Notes: generated by a model not told the origin, from the letters alone. DNA of 64,000 nucleotides from Mesorhizobium sp. NZP2298 (GCF_013170825.1 NZ_CP033365.1:372001-436000), one strand, 5' to 3'. Counted from the stretch's first letter, positions 53,570 to 62,103 are shown. Numbers and translations: made by a program.

Positions 53570-53586
53570 AGGATCGACTTTGGCTG

Positions 53587-53823
53587 TTAGTGGCCGAAGA
53601 GATTCCGGTCAGCGCCCTGGGGTGCCGACTTCTGCGCGTCGCCCGACGAATTGAGCAGCTTATAGACGGGCGAATCGCCGTTGCGGATCGAAGCCGTACG
53701 TGAGTTGTCGACCGAAGTCGCGGCAGGCTGGTTGGCGCCATTGGAGCCGTAGTTGTCGCTGCCGGCGAAAGCGCTGCCGGAGAGAGCCAGAACGGCGGCG
53801 GCAGCAATGATGATCTTGTTCAT
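53587..53823 (-). CDS. DUF680 family small periplasmic protein (third in tandem)
   Basis: This is a 78-residue protein with a signal peptide (MNKIIIAAAAVLALSGSAFA), then GSDNYGSNGANQPAATSVDN, and the shared C-terminal GADRNLFGH. It is longer than its two neighbours, with a unique middle part (NGDSPVYKLLNSSGDAQKS). The ribosome-binding region, CAGGAGACTTGAA before the ATG, is identical to that of the middle copy, showing recent duplication. The family is known mainly from Mesorhizobium and has no assigned function. Confidence 0.85.
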   Translation of the reverse strand: MNKIIIAAAAVLALSGSAFAGSDNYGSNGANQPAATSVDNSRTASIRNGDSPVYKLLNSSGDAQKSAPQGADRNLFGH

Positions 53824-53891
53824 TTCAAGTCTCCTGAATTTCAAGTTTCAACGGGGCGGCAGGCGGGCCCGCCACCCCGGAGAATCGGCTG

Positions 53892-54095
53892 TTAGTGGCC
53901 GAAGAGATTGCGGTCGGCACCCTGGACGGGTGTCTGGGCAGCCGGTTCCGACTTCTTGATCGAAGCGGTGTAAGAGCTGTCGGTCGAAGTAACAGCGGGC
54001 TGGTTGGCGCCATTGGAGCCATAGTTGTCGCTGCCGGCGAAGGCGCTGCCGGAGATAGCCAGGACGGCGGCGGCAGCAAGGATGATCTTCTTCAT
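53892..54095 (-). CDS. DUF680 family small periplasmic protein (second in tandem)
   Basis: This is a 67-residue protein with a signal peptide (MKKIILAAAAVLAISGSAFA), GSDNYGSNGANQPAVTSTDS, a KKSEPAAQTPVQ middle and the C-terminal GADRNLFGH. It has the same upstream sequence as the third copy, and its middle part is closest to the first copy. Its neighbours are separated by GC-rich inverted repeats of 25-30 bases. Confidence 0.85.
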   Translation of the reverse strand: MKKIILAAAAVLAISGSAFAGSDNYGSNGANQPAVTSTDSSYTASIKKSEPAAQTPVQGADRNLFGH

Positions 54096-54167
54096 TTCAA
54101 GTCTCCTGAATTCTTCGAGTTCCGCCAAGGCGGCGAGCCGAGCCCACCGCCTGCTGGAAATCGACTG

Positions 54168-54368
54168 TTAGTTGTTGCCGAAGAGGTTGCGATCGGCACC
54201 CGTGACAGGCGCCTGAGCAGCCGGCTCCGACTTCTTGGTCGAAGCGGTATACGAACCGTCGACGGCAGCAGTGGCTGCAGGTGCATTCGAACCATAGTGA
54301 TCGCTACCAGCGAAGGCGCTGCCGGAAATGGCCAGAAGGGCGGCGGCAGTGAGAACAATCTTTTTCAT
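54168..54368 (-). CDS. DUF680 family small periplasmic protein (first in tandem)
   Basis: This is a 66-residue protein: MKKIVLTAAALLAISGSAFA, GSDHYGSNAPAATAAVDG, then a KKSEPAAQAPV segment and GADRNLFGNN at the end. GGAG lies upstream of the ATG in a different context from the other two copies. It is probably the promoter-proximal and oldest copy. The strong small-residue bias and lack of Cys suggest an unfolded or surface-bound periplasmic protein. Confidence 0.85.
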   Translation of the reverse strand: MKKIVLTAAALLAISGSAFAGSDHYGSNAPAATAAVDGSYTASTKKSEPAAQAPVTGADRNLFGNN

Positions 54369-54874
54369 TTTTGGTACTCCAGTATTTTTCCGTCCGTCTA
54401 GCGGCGTGTCTTGGGATTAAAATCGCGTCGTTCGGACAGCCCCGATGTGGGAAAGCCAGGCGGCCGTTTCCAATCACGAAGTTGTTCCGTGTGGACCAAG
54501 AGTCCACCACTTGAAATTGTACCAAAGCCTTCCGGATCAAACATTTTTCTTTTTGATATCAATCGATTAGATAAAATCGGCAACGCGATCACCTGAGGTA
54601 TCGGAGGCTCAGCGTTCACACCCTGCTGTACGCACCGTCAACAGAAACGAACCGTTCGGTTCGATTTTAGAATCTGCTAATAGTCACTTTTCGAAACCGT
54701 TAACCTTTCTTGCTTCGATTCCGGGGCGATTTCGATAGCCGGCACCGTCGTCACCGAGACGCGTTTCGTGGCCGTTGTTCCCGGCCCGCTCGCTGCGCAA
54801 GCGTGTCGCGGCACATGGATGCGATGTCGCTTTCATGCCGATGTGGCATGCGCTGTCGTGATTAGATCATGGCC
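54369..54874. other. Long intergenic region before the cobalamin riboswitch
   Basis: About 500 bases contain no gene I can support. An AT-rich stretch at 54530-54570 is compatible with the promoter of the DUF680 cluster. An inverted repeat CGAACCG-TT-CGGTTCG at 54648-54663 looks like a TetR-type operator. The promoter of the riboswitch-controlled operon should be in the last 200 bases. Confidence 0.45.
54648..54663. promoter_or_regulatory. Operator-like inverted repeat
   Basis: CGAACCG (54648-54654) and CGGTTCG (54657-54663) form a perfect inverted repeat with a two-base spacer, the size and spacing of many TetR operators. No TetR gene is nearby, so the binder is unknown. Confidence 0.35.
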
Positions 54875-55052
54875 ATCTCGGGTGCCGCTTCGTGACGACG
54901 GGGCGGAGAATTGGGAAGCCGGTCAAAGTCCGGCGCTGCCCCCGCAACGGTGGTGGAGTTCAAGTCGCAACGGGAGACCACTGGGCGAAAGCCTGGGAAG
55001 GTGTAGCGACCGTCCGAAAGGACACTCCAGAGCCCGGAAACCAGCCCGAGAT
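54875..55052 (+). promoter_or_regulatory. Cobalamin riboswitch
   Basis: The region shows the conserved parts of the cobalamin aptamer. The closing P1 stem is ATCTCGGG (54875-54882) with CCCGAGAT (55045-55052). GGAAGCCGGTCAAAGTCCGGC is followed by GCTGCCCCCGCAACGGT, and the B12-box-type CCACTGGGCGAAAGCCTGGGAAGGT lies near 54980. About 125 bases of expression platform separate it from the ATG of the Rieske oxygenase gene. By the usual logic, bound cobalamin turns the downstream genes off. Confidence 0.9.
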
Positions 55053-55179
55053 TTTTGAACTCGACTGATCGCGGTGGGCGGTCAAGAGGTGGATAGTGCA
55101 TGACCGGCGCTTCGCCGGGACTGCATCCGATCCTTCCTCCATCACCACCATAGTCAGTCCTTAAACACGAGGACAGGAC

Positions 55180-56427
55180 ATGGATGTGCGCAACGATATG
55201 CTGAGGCTCCTGGACAGCCGCAGAGAGGGTTTCTCGCTCGAGCAGCCCTTCTACACCGACCCGGACTATTTCAAGCTCGACATGGAGCTGATCTGGTACC
55301 GCGACTGGCTTTTCATCGGCCATGATTGCGAATTGCCCAAGCCCGGCAGCTTCATCACCGTACAGGTCGGCGACTACCCGGTCGTGCTGGTGCGCGATCA
55401 GCAGGGCAAGATCAACGCCTTCCACAATTCCTGCCGCCATCGCGGAAGCCGGGTCTGCAACACGGACAAGGGCACGGCCGCCAAACTTGTCTGTCCCTAT
55501 CACCAGTGGACCTATGAGCTCGACGGTCGCCTGCTGTTTGCCCGCCAGATGGCCGACGGTTTCGACAAGAGCCAGTTCGGGCTGAAGCCGGTCGCCTGCG
55601 AAAGCGTTGCCGGCTACATCTTCATCTGCCTGGCGAAGGAGCCAGCCGACTTCGCGCCGATGCGGGCGATGATCGAACCCTATCTCAAGCCGCACCGGCT
55701 CAGCGAGGCAAAGATCGCCTTCGAGAGCACCATCGTCGAAAAGGGCAATTGGAAGCTCGTCTGGGAAAACAACCGAGAGTGCTATCACTGCGCGGGCAAT
55801 CATCCGGAGCTGTGCAAAACCTTCCCGGAAGCACCGACCGTGACCGGCGTGCAAGGCGCCGACAGCGATCCGGAGATGCTGGCGCACTGGGCCAAATGCG
55901 AAGCGGTCGGCCTGCCGAGCAAGTTCCGCATCGACCCGGCGGGGCAATACCGAGCCACGCGGGCGCCGCTGCTGCGCGATGCGGTCAGCTACACGATGAA
56001 CGGCAAGCGGGCGGTGAGGAAGAACCTCTCCGACAGCGTCTCGGCCGACCGTATCGGCACATTGATGCACTATCACTACCCGACGACCTGGAACCATATC
56101 CTCATCGACCATGCCGTCACCTTCCGCGTGCTGCCGATCAGCGCCACCGAAACCGCCGTGACGACCAAGTGGCTGGTGCACAAGGATGCGGTCGAGGGCG
56201 TCGACTACGATCTTGCCGAGCTCACCCATGTGTGGACCGAGACCAACGATCAGGACCGCCGCATCGTCGAGGAAAACGCCCTCGGCATCCTGTCGCCGGC
56301 CTATGAGCCCGGCCCCTATTCGGAGCTGCATGAGGGCGGCGTGATCCAGTTCGTCGACTGGTACGCCCGCTTCATCGGCCCGCGCCTCGCCGAAGGCGGC
56401 CGGCCGGCGCTGCGCAGCGTCGCCTGA
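55180..56427 (+). CDS. gbcA: Rieske oxygenase, glycine betaine monooxygenase alpha subunit-like
   Basis: This 415-residue aromatic-ring-hydroxylating-type oxygenase has the Rieske 2Fe-2S ligands C85, H87 (NSCRHRGSRVC) and C105, H108 (LVCPYHQWTY). The mononuclear iron site lies in NNRECYHCAGNHPELCKTF. The length and the pairing with a ferredoxin-reductase fit GbcA, which demethylates glycine betaine to dimethylglycine plus formaldehyde; stachydrine demethylase is a close alternative. It is preceded by a cobalamin riboswitch, which is unusual for this enzyme. Confidence 0.85.
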   Translation: MDVRNDMLRLLDSRREGFSLEQPFYTDPDYFKLDMELIWYRDWLFIGHDCELPKPGSFITVQVGDYPVVLVRDQQGKINAFHNSCRHRGSRVCNTDKGTAAKLVCPYHQWTYELDGRLLFARQMADGFDKSQFGLKPVACESVAGYIFICLAKEPADFAPMRAMIEPYLKPHRLSEAKIAFESTIVEKGNWKLVWENNRECYHCAGNHPELCKTFPEAPTVTGVQGADSDPEMLAHWAKCEAVGLPSKFRIDPAGQYRATRAPLLRDAVSYTMNGKRAVRKNLSDSVSADRIGTLMHYHYPTTWNHILIDHAVTFRVLPISATETAVTTKWLVHKDAVEGVDYDLAELTHVWTETNDQDRRIVEENALGILSPAYEPGPYSELHEGGVIQFVDWYARFIGPRLAEGGRPALRSVA

Positions 56428-56438
56428 GAGGTTGAGGG

Positions 56439-57548
56439 ATGAATGCGATGACCGACCTTGGCCTCTATCGCCATCTCGATCAGATGGCGCCCTGGAACGA
56501 CAGGCTGCAGGTGCTGGAAGTGATCGGCGTCAGCGACGAGGCGCCTGACGTCAAGACCTTCACGTTCCGATCCGACAACCAGACCTGGTTCCGCTACAAG
56601 CCGGGCCAGTTCGTGACGCTGGAGCTACCTGTACCGGACGGGCCGCTGATGCGCACCTATACGCTGTCCTCCTCTCCGTCGCGGCCCTTCTCTATCGCGG
56701 TCACGGTGAAGGCGCAGGCCGGCAGCATCGGCACGCGATGGATGTTCGATCACCTGACACCCGGTTCGCACGTCAAGGCCTATGGGCCGAGCGGCGACTT
56801 TTCGCTGCACAGCCATCCGGCGGCCAAATACCTGTTCATCTCGGCCGGGTCCGGCGTGACGCCGATGATGTCGATGCTGCGCTGGCTGAACGACTGCGCG
56901 CCATGGACCGATGTCGGCTTCGTCAATTGCGCGCGTCGCGCCGAAGAGATCATTTTCCGCAAGGAGCTTGAGCTGCTCGGCGGTCATATGCCAGGCCTGT
57001 CGCTGGGCTTCATGATCGAGGAGCGGTCAAGCCGCGAGGGCTGGTATGGCCATATGGGCCGTATCGACGCCATCCGGCTGCCATTGCTGGCGCCCGATTT
57101 CCGTGAACGCGAAATCTTCTGCTGTGGTCCGGACCCTTTCATGCGCGCCGTGCGCGGCATGCTGGAAGCCGCCGGCTTCGACATGACGAAATACCACCAG
57201 GAGAGCTTTGCCGCACCCGCGGTGGAGGAGATCCCGGCGCCGTTCGCAACGCCGGCGCAGGATGGCGTGGCCGTTCCCGCCGAGGCCGCAACGCAGATCC
57301 GCTTCGCGCTTTCGGACGTCGACGCCGAATGCGTCGCCGGCCAGACCGTGCTGCAGACGGCGCGTGCCTCTGGCGTGCGGATACCCGCGGCCTGCGAATT
57401 CGGCCTGTGCGGAACCTGCAAGGTGAAGAAAGTCTCCGGTGCCGTCGAGATGAGCCACAATGGCGGCATCCTCGATCACGAGATCGACGACGGCTTCATC
57501 CTCGCCTGCTGCTCGAAGCCGCTATCGGCTCTCGAAATCGAAGCGTGA
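56439..57548 (+). CDS. gbcB: Ferredoxin-NAD(P)H reductase, glycine betaine monooxygenase beta subunit-like
   Basis: This 369-residue electron-transfer partner has an FAD-binding domain (KPGQFVTLELPVPDGPLMRTYTLSS, with RTYTLSS binding FAD) and an NAD-binding domain (LFISAGSGVTPMMSMLRWL, IFCCGPDPFMRAV). The C-terminal plant-type 2Fe-2S ferredoxin has ligands C319, C324, C327 (CEFGLCGTC) and C357 or C358 (ACCSKP). This is the GbcB layout. It starts 11 bases after the gbcA stop and is therefore controlled by the same riboswitch. ATG 56448 is an alternative start. Confidence 0.88.
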   Translation: MNAMTDLGLYRHLDQMAPWNDRLQVLEVIGVSDEAPDVKTFTFRSDNQTWFRYKPGQFVTLELPVPDGPLMRTYTLSSSPSRPFSIAVTVKAQAGSIGTRWMFDHLTPGSHVKAYGPSGDFSLHSHPAAKYLFISAGSGVTPMMSMLRWLNDCAPWTDVGFVNCARRAEEIIFRKELELLGGHMPGLSLGFMIEERSSREGWYGHMGRIDAIRLPLLAPDFREREIFCCGPDPFMRAVRGMLEAAGFDMTKYHQESFAAPAVEEIPAPFATPAQDGVAVPAEAATQIRFALSDVDAECVAGQTVLQTARASGVRIPAACEFGLCGTCKVKKVSGAVEMSHNGGILDHEIDDGFILACCSKPLSALEIEA

Positions 57549-57691
57549 TCGGCTTGCGCTCCAACTGATCGCCAAAAGTGCCGGCACCCTGCCGGCGCCG
57601 GTTGCCTTGCCAAGAAAGAACCGAGCGTTTACAGGCGTTGTCAGTGGAAGCGATCCCGCTGGCGGGCGGGAATTGTGAAGCGGGGGCAACA

Positions 57692-58123
57692 ATGACGCAT
57701 GATTGCGACACCTATGCGGTTGCGAGCAGGGACATCGTCTTCGAATCCTTCGATGGCGAGGCAGTCGTGCTCAACCTTGCGAATGGCAAGTATTTCGGCT
57801 TCTCCGATTCCGGCAGCAGGGTTTGGCAGGCGCTCTCGTCCGGGGTCAACACCCAAGCCCTGATCGGGCTGACCGCCGGTGGCTCGACACTGGGCGCGGC
57901 GGAACTCGAACACTTCATCTCGCAACTGCTCGAAATGGGGTTGCTGGTGCGTTCAGATCAGGTTGCGCAAGCGCTGCCGGACGAGCTATCCGCCGAGCTT
58001 GCCGCCACGAACGAACCGCTCAATGTGAGCATTCACGACGACCTCGCCGACCTGATCATCGTGGATCCCATCCACGAGGTCGAGGAACCCCTCGGCTGGC
58101 CGGCGGTCAAGCAGGCATCCTGA
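57692..58123 (+). CDS. PqqD-like peptide-binding (RRE) protein with C-terminal tail
   Basis: This 143-residue protein's first 90 residues form a PqqD-type RiPP recognition element: IVFESFDGEAVVLNLANGKY, FGFSDSGSRVWQAL and LEHFISQLLEMGLLVRSDQV. RREs bind leader peptides for modifying enzymes. A conspicuous tail follows (DDLADLIIVDPIHEVEEPLG and WPAVKQAS). The next gene encodes an HPr-kinase-like protein, as in lasso-peptide clusters, but no B2 protease or asparagine-synthetase cyclase is present in the window. Start ATG 57692. It may bind a leader encoded elsewhere. Confidence 0.82.
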   Translation: MTHDCDTYAVASRDIVFESFDGEAVVLNLANGKYFGFSDSGSRVWQALSSGVNTQALIGLTAGGSTLGAAELEHFISQLLEMGLLVRSDQVAQALPDELSAELAATNEPLNVSIHDDLADLIIVDPIHEVEEPLGWPAVKQAS

Positions 58124-58156
58124 CGAGCCGGCTGCGTCCGAGATAGAGGGCGCTGG

Positions 58157-59206
58157 ATGCCGCGCGTCACGCTCGAAACCTTGCCGGATTACGCACGGTA
58201 TCTCATCACCGCCGCGGAAGAAGCCGCTGCAAATTATCCGGCCCCGCTGACGGTCCGCCTGCCTCGACTGGAGCTGACCGCGCATGTCCGTCCCGGTGTG
58301 CTCGCGGATGCGCTGGGCCACGCCTTTGTAGAGGCCCATGATGGCCTGACGGCACCGTCGGCATGCCGTATCTTCATCGCTCATCCTGGCATCGGCGGCA
58401 TCCCTGAGCCGGCGAGGTGGGGCGACGCGCATTTCACCGAATACGGCTTTGCCGAACGGCTCGCCGGGGACGGGCTGCGTGGCCACTATTTTCACGATCT
58501 GGATTTCTGGCAGGTCTACGATCCGCAACGCCGCATTGGCGTGCAACTGATGGCGTCGGCCGATGCCTTCCCGCCCTGGGAGCCAACAGCGCCACTGCGG
58601 GCCTTCCTGCATTGGGAATATGCGGCGCGCGGCATGCGGCTGACCCATGCCGGCACGCTCGGTGCCAATGGCAAGGGCGTGCTGCTTGCCGGTGCGGGTG
58701 GCGCCGGCAAATCCGGCACCGTCGCCGCCGGTCTGCTCAACGGGCTCGACAGCGTCGGCGATGACTATGTGCTGATCGATCTCGTCGGTGGCGTAACCGC
58801 GCGGCCTCTGTTTTCAACGCTGAAGCAGGATGCGCGCGGTTTCGCGCGGCTGGGCCTGAAGCAGCGGCTGGGGGTCGAGAACCCCTTGAACTGGCAGGGC
58901 AAGCACACTTTTCACATTGTCGACATAGCGCCGCGGCCGGTACCCCCGGCGCTAGACATCGTTGCGCTGGTGGTGCCACATATCGGCGGTGGCGAGGCGA
59001 GTTCGATCGTGCCGGTGTCGCGGCGAGACGCCATGATAGCGCTGGCGCCGTCGGGCATCATGCAGATGCCGGGGGAACGCGAAAGCGGCTTTCGTTTCTT
59101 CGGCGATCTTACCCGCCTGCTGCCAAGCTACCGCCTGTCCTTGGGAACACATCCCGAGGAGATCGCCGGCACCATTGCGGATTTTCTAACGCGGGTTGCT
59201 TCATGA
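58157..59206 (+). CDS. HPr kinase/serine kinase-like P-loop ATPase
   Basis: This 349-residue protein has a P-loop in LLAGAGGAGKSGTVAAGL (K185), the HprK-type fold region SVGDDYVLIDL and a later LGLKQRLGVENPLNWQGKHTF. It is much longer than the short HPr kinase of alphaproteobacterial PTS systems, and its first 150 residues are unlike it. Homologues lie beside PqqD-like genes and phosphorylate or bind peptides in lasso clusters. The start is 33 bases after the pqqD-like stop. The substrate is unknown. Confidence 0.8.
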   Translation: MPRVTLETLPDYARYLITAAEEAAANYPAPLTVRLPRLELTAHVRPGVLADALGHAFVEAHDGLTAPSACRIFIAHPGIGGIPEPARWGDAHFTEYGFAERLAGDGLRGHYFHDLDFWQVYDPQRRIGVQLMASADAFPPWEPTAPLRAFLHWEYAARGMRLTHAGTLGANGKGVLLAGAGGAGKSGTVAAGLLNGLDSVGDDYVLIDLVGGVTARPLFSTLKQDARGFARLGLKQRLGVENPLNWQGKHTFHIVDIAPRPVPPALDIVALVVPHIGGGEASSIVPVSRRDAMIALAPSGIMQMPGERESGFRFFGDLTRLLPSYRLSLGTHPEEIAGTIADFLTRVAS

Positions 59207-59955
59207 AGTTGAGCGTGATCATGCCTGTCTACAACCGCGAACGCTATGTCGTTTCGGCATTGCGCTCGCTGGTGCGTCAGCGCGACGCCGCCGATCTCGA
59301 CATCATCGTCATCGATGATGGCTCGACCGACGGTTCGGCGGAGGCCGTGCGCTCGATGATGGGGGAGAACCCCTGCATCCGCCTGTTTCGGCAGGAGAAC
59401 ATGGGCGTGACCAGGACCCGCAACGCCGGCCTCAAGCTGCTCAAACCGGAAACGGAACTCGTGTCGTTCCTCGATTCGGACGATGTCTCGCCGGTCGGAC
59501 GATTCAAGGCTGATATTGCGTTCTTTCAGGCCGACCCCGATCTTGAGCTCACCTATTCCCTCATGATGTTGGTCGACGGCATCGACGACGACAGGCTGGA
59601 ACCCGAGCCCGGCAGCCATTTCATGACCGTGAGGGGAATTCATCTGTCATCGGGCATTTTCTCGCGCAAGCTCGTCGATCGGATCGGCGGCTTCGACGAA
59701 GCCTTCCACCAGGCGGAGGACACCGACTATCTGCTGCGCACCTTTGAAAGTGGACCCAGATTCGTCACGCCGGATACCGTGGCGCTTTATTACAGGCGTC
59801 ACCCCGGCAACATGACGAAGCAGGCCGACACATCCCTTCGGGAATTCATGCGAGCCATCCACAAATCGATGCGACGGCGCAAGGCCGACCCCTCCTTGCA
59901 CGGCGTCGAAGGCATCTTCGATGTCAAGGAACTCGCCAATTGGCGGTTCATGTAG
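59203..59955 (+). CDS. Family 2 glycosyltransferase
   Basis: This 250-residue GT-A enzyme has the opening LSVIMPVYNRERYVVSALRS, then IVIDDGSTDGSAEAV, the DxD-type VSFLDSDDVSPVGRF, and a catalytic-base region in FDEAFHQAEDTDYLLR. It has no transmembrane segment. It overlaps the kinase-like gene by four bases (ATGA). The second glycosyltransferase follows after one base. Donor and acceptor are unknown. Confidence 0.87.
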   Translation: MKLSVIMPVYNRERYVVSALRSLVRQRDAADLDIIVIDDGSTDGSAEAVRSMMGENPCIRLFRQENMGVTRTRNAGLKLLKPETELVSFLDSDDVSPVGRFKADIAFFQADPDLELTYSLMMLVDGIDDDRLEPEPGSHFMTVRGIHLSSGIFSRKLVDRIGGFDEAFHQAEDTDYLLRTFESGPRFVTPDTVALYYRRHPGNMTKQADTSLREFMRAIHKSMRRRKADPSLHGVEGIFDVKELANWRFM

Positions 59956-59956
59956 C

Positions 59957-60634
59957 ATGCGGAACTACGGCGTCGTCATACCGGCCTTCAACGCAAGCGG
60001 CACGATTGCCGAGACCCTGCTTTCGGTCGCGGCGCAGACGGTGCGGCCTGAACTGGTGGTGATCGTCGACGATGGTTCGACCGACGATCTCGCTTCGGCG
60101 ATCAGCGGAACGGAGTTGCCGATGCGGCTGTTGCGCCAGGCAAATGCCGGGCCTGGCAGCGCCACGACCAGGGGCATCGCGGCGCTGTCGACGCCGCTCA
60201 TCGCGACGCTCGATGCGGACGACCTCTGGCTGCCGGACAAGATCGAGAGGCAGCTCGCGCATCTGGAGAGATTTCCCACGACATCGGGGGTTTTCTGTCA
60301 CTGGCGGAATTTCCGCAACGACCGGCCCGACGCACCCGAGGCCGAGGCTGTGCCCGGCTGGTCGCGCACCACCATGATGATCCGCCGTGAGGTCGCCGAG
60401 ACGGTTGGGCCAATCGTCGATCCGCCGGGCGGTCGTGGCGAAATGATCGACTGGATCGCCCGGGTGCGCGAAGCGGGCCTTGCCCTCGACATGCTGGACG
60501 AGGTGCTGGCGCGGCGCCGCATCCGGCCTGGCAGCCTGTCCTACGGGCGCGATCCGGCACGTGACCGCGGCTATCTCCAGGTCGCGCGGCTCGCCATGCT
60601 GCGGCGGGCGCGGAACAAGGCCGGCTCGGGCTGA
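59957..60634 (+). CDS. Family 2 glycosyltransferase (second)
   Basis: This 225-residue GT-A enzyme begins YGVVIPAFNASGTIAETLLS and carries VVIVDDGSTDDLASAI and TLDADDLWLPDKIERQL. The C-terminal half is shorter than in its neighbour. The ATG at 59957 follows the previous stop by one base. The TGA overlaps the next ATG (TGATG). Along with the first GT it could build or decorate a short glycan or modify a peptide. Confidence 0.85.
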   Translation: MRNYGVVIPAFNASGTIAETLLSVAAQTVRPELVVIVDDGSTDDLASAISGTELPMRLLRQANAGPGSATTRGIAALSTPLIATLDADDLWLPDKIERQLAHLERFPTTSGVFCHWRNFRNDRPDAPEAEAVPGWSRTTMMIRREVAETVGPIVDPPGGRGEMIDWIARVREAGLALDMLDEVLARRRIRPGSLSYGRDPARDRGYLQVARLAMLRRARNKAGSG

Positions 60635-62103
60635 TGGCTGATATTCGCCGTATCGACCGACGCTTCCCGGACTATGGCTGGTCATGGCCGACGGGTGGAC
60701 TCGATCAATTGCTCAAGGCAGCGCTCCTTCCCGACGAGGACGCCGCTGCCGCCTGCGCCGCACGCTGGCTGGACGAGAACGATATCGATCTCGTCTCGTT
60801 CCGCGAGCACCGGCTGCTGGCCGCGATCTCCGACAGGTTCGGCAGGAAGCTCGCCGGCCATTCCGCTTATCCGCGCCTCGTCGGCCTGCAGAAGATGCTG
60901 TGGACCAAATCGCGCATGGCCATGCGCGAGGCCGAGCCGGCGCTGAAGTCAATGGCGGATGCGGGATGCCAGGTAATGCTGATCAAGGGTGCCAGCCGCA
61001 TTGCCTTGAACGCGTCGGCACAGCGCGGCAGGGTGGCGCACGACATCGACATATTGGTGCGGCCGCGGGACATGCAGACAGCCTTCGACGTACTGCGCGA
61101 TGGTGACTGGCAGATCGCCACCGGCGTCAGCCCGCAATATCTGCGGACAAGACTGGCGTCGCTGCGCTCGATGAATTTCTTCAAGGGCAATCTTGGCGAC
61201 ATCGACCTGCACCAGCTCGCTTATGACGGTTCGCAGCGGAGCGAGGAAGACGACCTGGCCATCTGGCAACGGGCCGATAGCGCCGAATTCAGCGGCGTCG
61301 GTGTGCTGGTGCCGTCGCCGGCCGACCGCATCGCGCTTGCCATCGCGCATGGCGGCCTCGACGCCCACACCCACAGCGACTGGCTGGTCGATTGCGCCGT
61401 GGCCATTCGCGGCGGCGACGTCGACTGGGACGTGTTCCTCGATGTTGTCGCCAGGCGCGGCCTTGCCGTTGCCGCGGCGGTGGCGCTCTCCTACCTGACG
61501 CTTGAAATAGGCGTGACGACGCCGGATCGGGTGCTGGCGCGCGTGCTTGACATGGCCGACCGCTCCGGCCTCTCGCGCTGGTCGGCCGTGCTGCAGGCCA
61601 AGCCGCGGACCGATTTCGGCAGACTGGTCTGGCTGTCGCGCGGCCTCGCCAAGCAGTTGCGGCTGAGGCGCAAGAGCGGCCGGCTGCGCCAAGAGCCGCC
61701 AGCCAAGGCCTGGCGCGGCAAGCCAGCCCGCAACGAGCCGTCGGAAACGGCGCCGCCGTCGGTCTTCTCACAGGCCATACCTTGCCCGCGAACAATGGGC
61801 GAGATGATGCTGGACATCACGGTCAGGATAAGCGTTCCACCGGTCCGCCGCCGCATCGAATTGGAGATCAATGCCGATGACCACCATGTCGCGCGCCTGC
61901 GCGCCATGGCCATCAGCCGGTCGGGTGGGGAACGGGTACTGCATTTTCGCGGCAAGGTGACGCTTGATGGCGAAAGGCATGCGCTGACGTTGGAAGCGCG
62001 GCCATCGCGGCAATTCCGCCAATGGGACGACGAGGCGACCGTCGCCGCTTATGGCGCACTGCCCTTCCACCTGATCTCGGCGACGTTCTCGCCAATTGCC
62101 TGA
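60634..62103 (+). CDS. Nucleotidyltransferase family protein (PF14907 type)
   Basis: This 489-residue protein has the nucleotidyltransferase motif VAHDIDILVRPRDMQTAF (D137, D139) and the later NLGDIDLHQLAYDGS. A long C-terminal part of mixed helices includes RRRIELEINADDHHVARL. Members occur in lasso-peptide and exopolysaccharide gene sets, with unknown acceptors. It is coupled to the glycosyltransferase gene by TGATG overlap. Nothing marks it as membrane-bound. Confidence 0.8.
   Translation: MADIRRIDRRFPDYGWSWPTGGLDQLLKAALLPDEDAAAACAARWLDENDIDLVSFREHRLLAAISDRFGRKLAGHSAYPRLVGLQKMLWTKSRMAMREAEPALKSMADAGCQVMLIKGASRIALNASAQRGRVAHDIDILVRPRDMQTAFDVLRDGDWQIATGVSPQYLRTRLASLRSMNFFKGNLGDIDLHQLAYDGSQRSEEDDLAIWQRADSAEFSGVGVLVPSPADRIALAIAHGGLDAHTHSDWLVDCAVAIRGGDVDWDVFLDVVARRGLAVAAAVALSYLTLEIGVTTPDRVLARVLDMADRSGLSRWSAVLQAKPRTDFGRLVWLSRGLAKQLRLRRKSGRLRQEPPAKAWRGKPARNEPSETAPPSVFSQAIPCPRTMGEMMLDITVRISVPPVRRRIELEINADDHHVARLRAMAISRSGGERVLHFRGKVTLDGERHALTLEARPSRQFRQWDDEATVAAYGALPFHLISATFSPIA

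Noticed and set aside
46775..54570. The ten-mer AATCGATTAG occurring both upstream of aglE and at 54561
   Set aside because: Two chance matches of a ten-base sequence in 8 kb are not strong evidence, and the second site has no agl-type gene next to it.
57549..57691. A possible precursor-peptide gene in the gap before the PqqD-like gene
   Set aside because: An open stretch ends with GSDPAGGREL but lacks an ATG or GTG, a ribosome-binding site and a recognisable leader-core layout.
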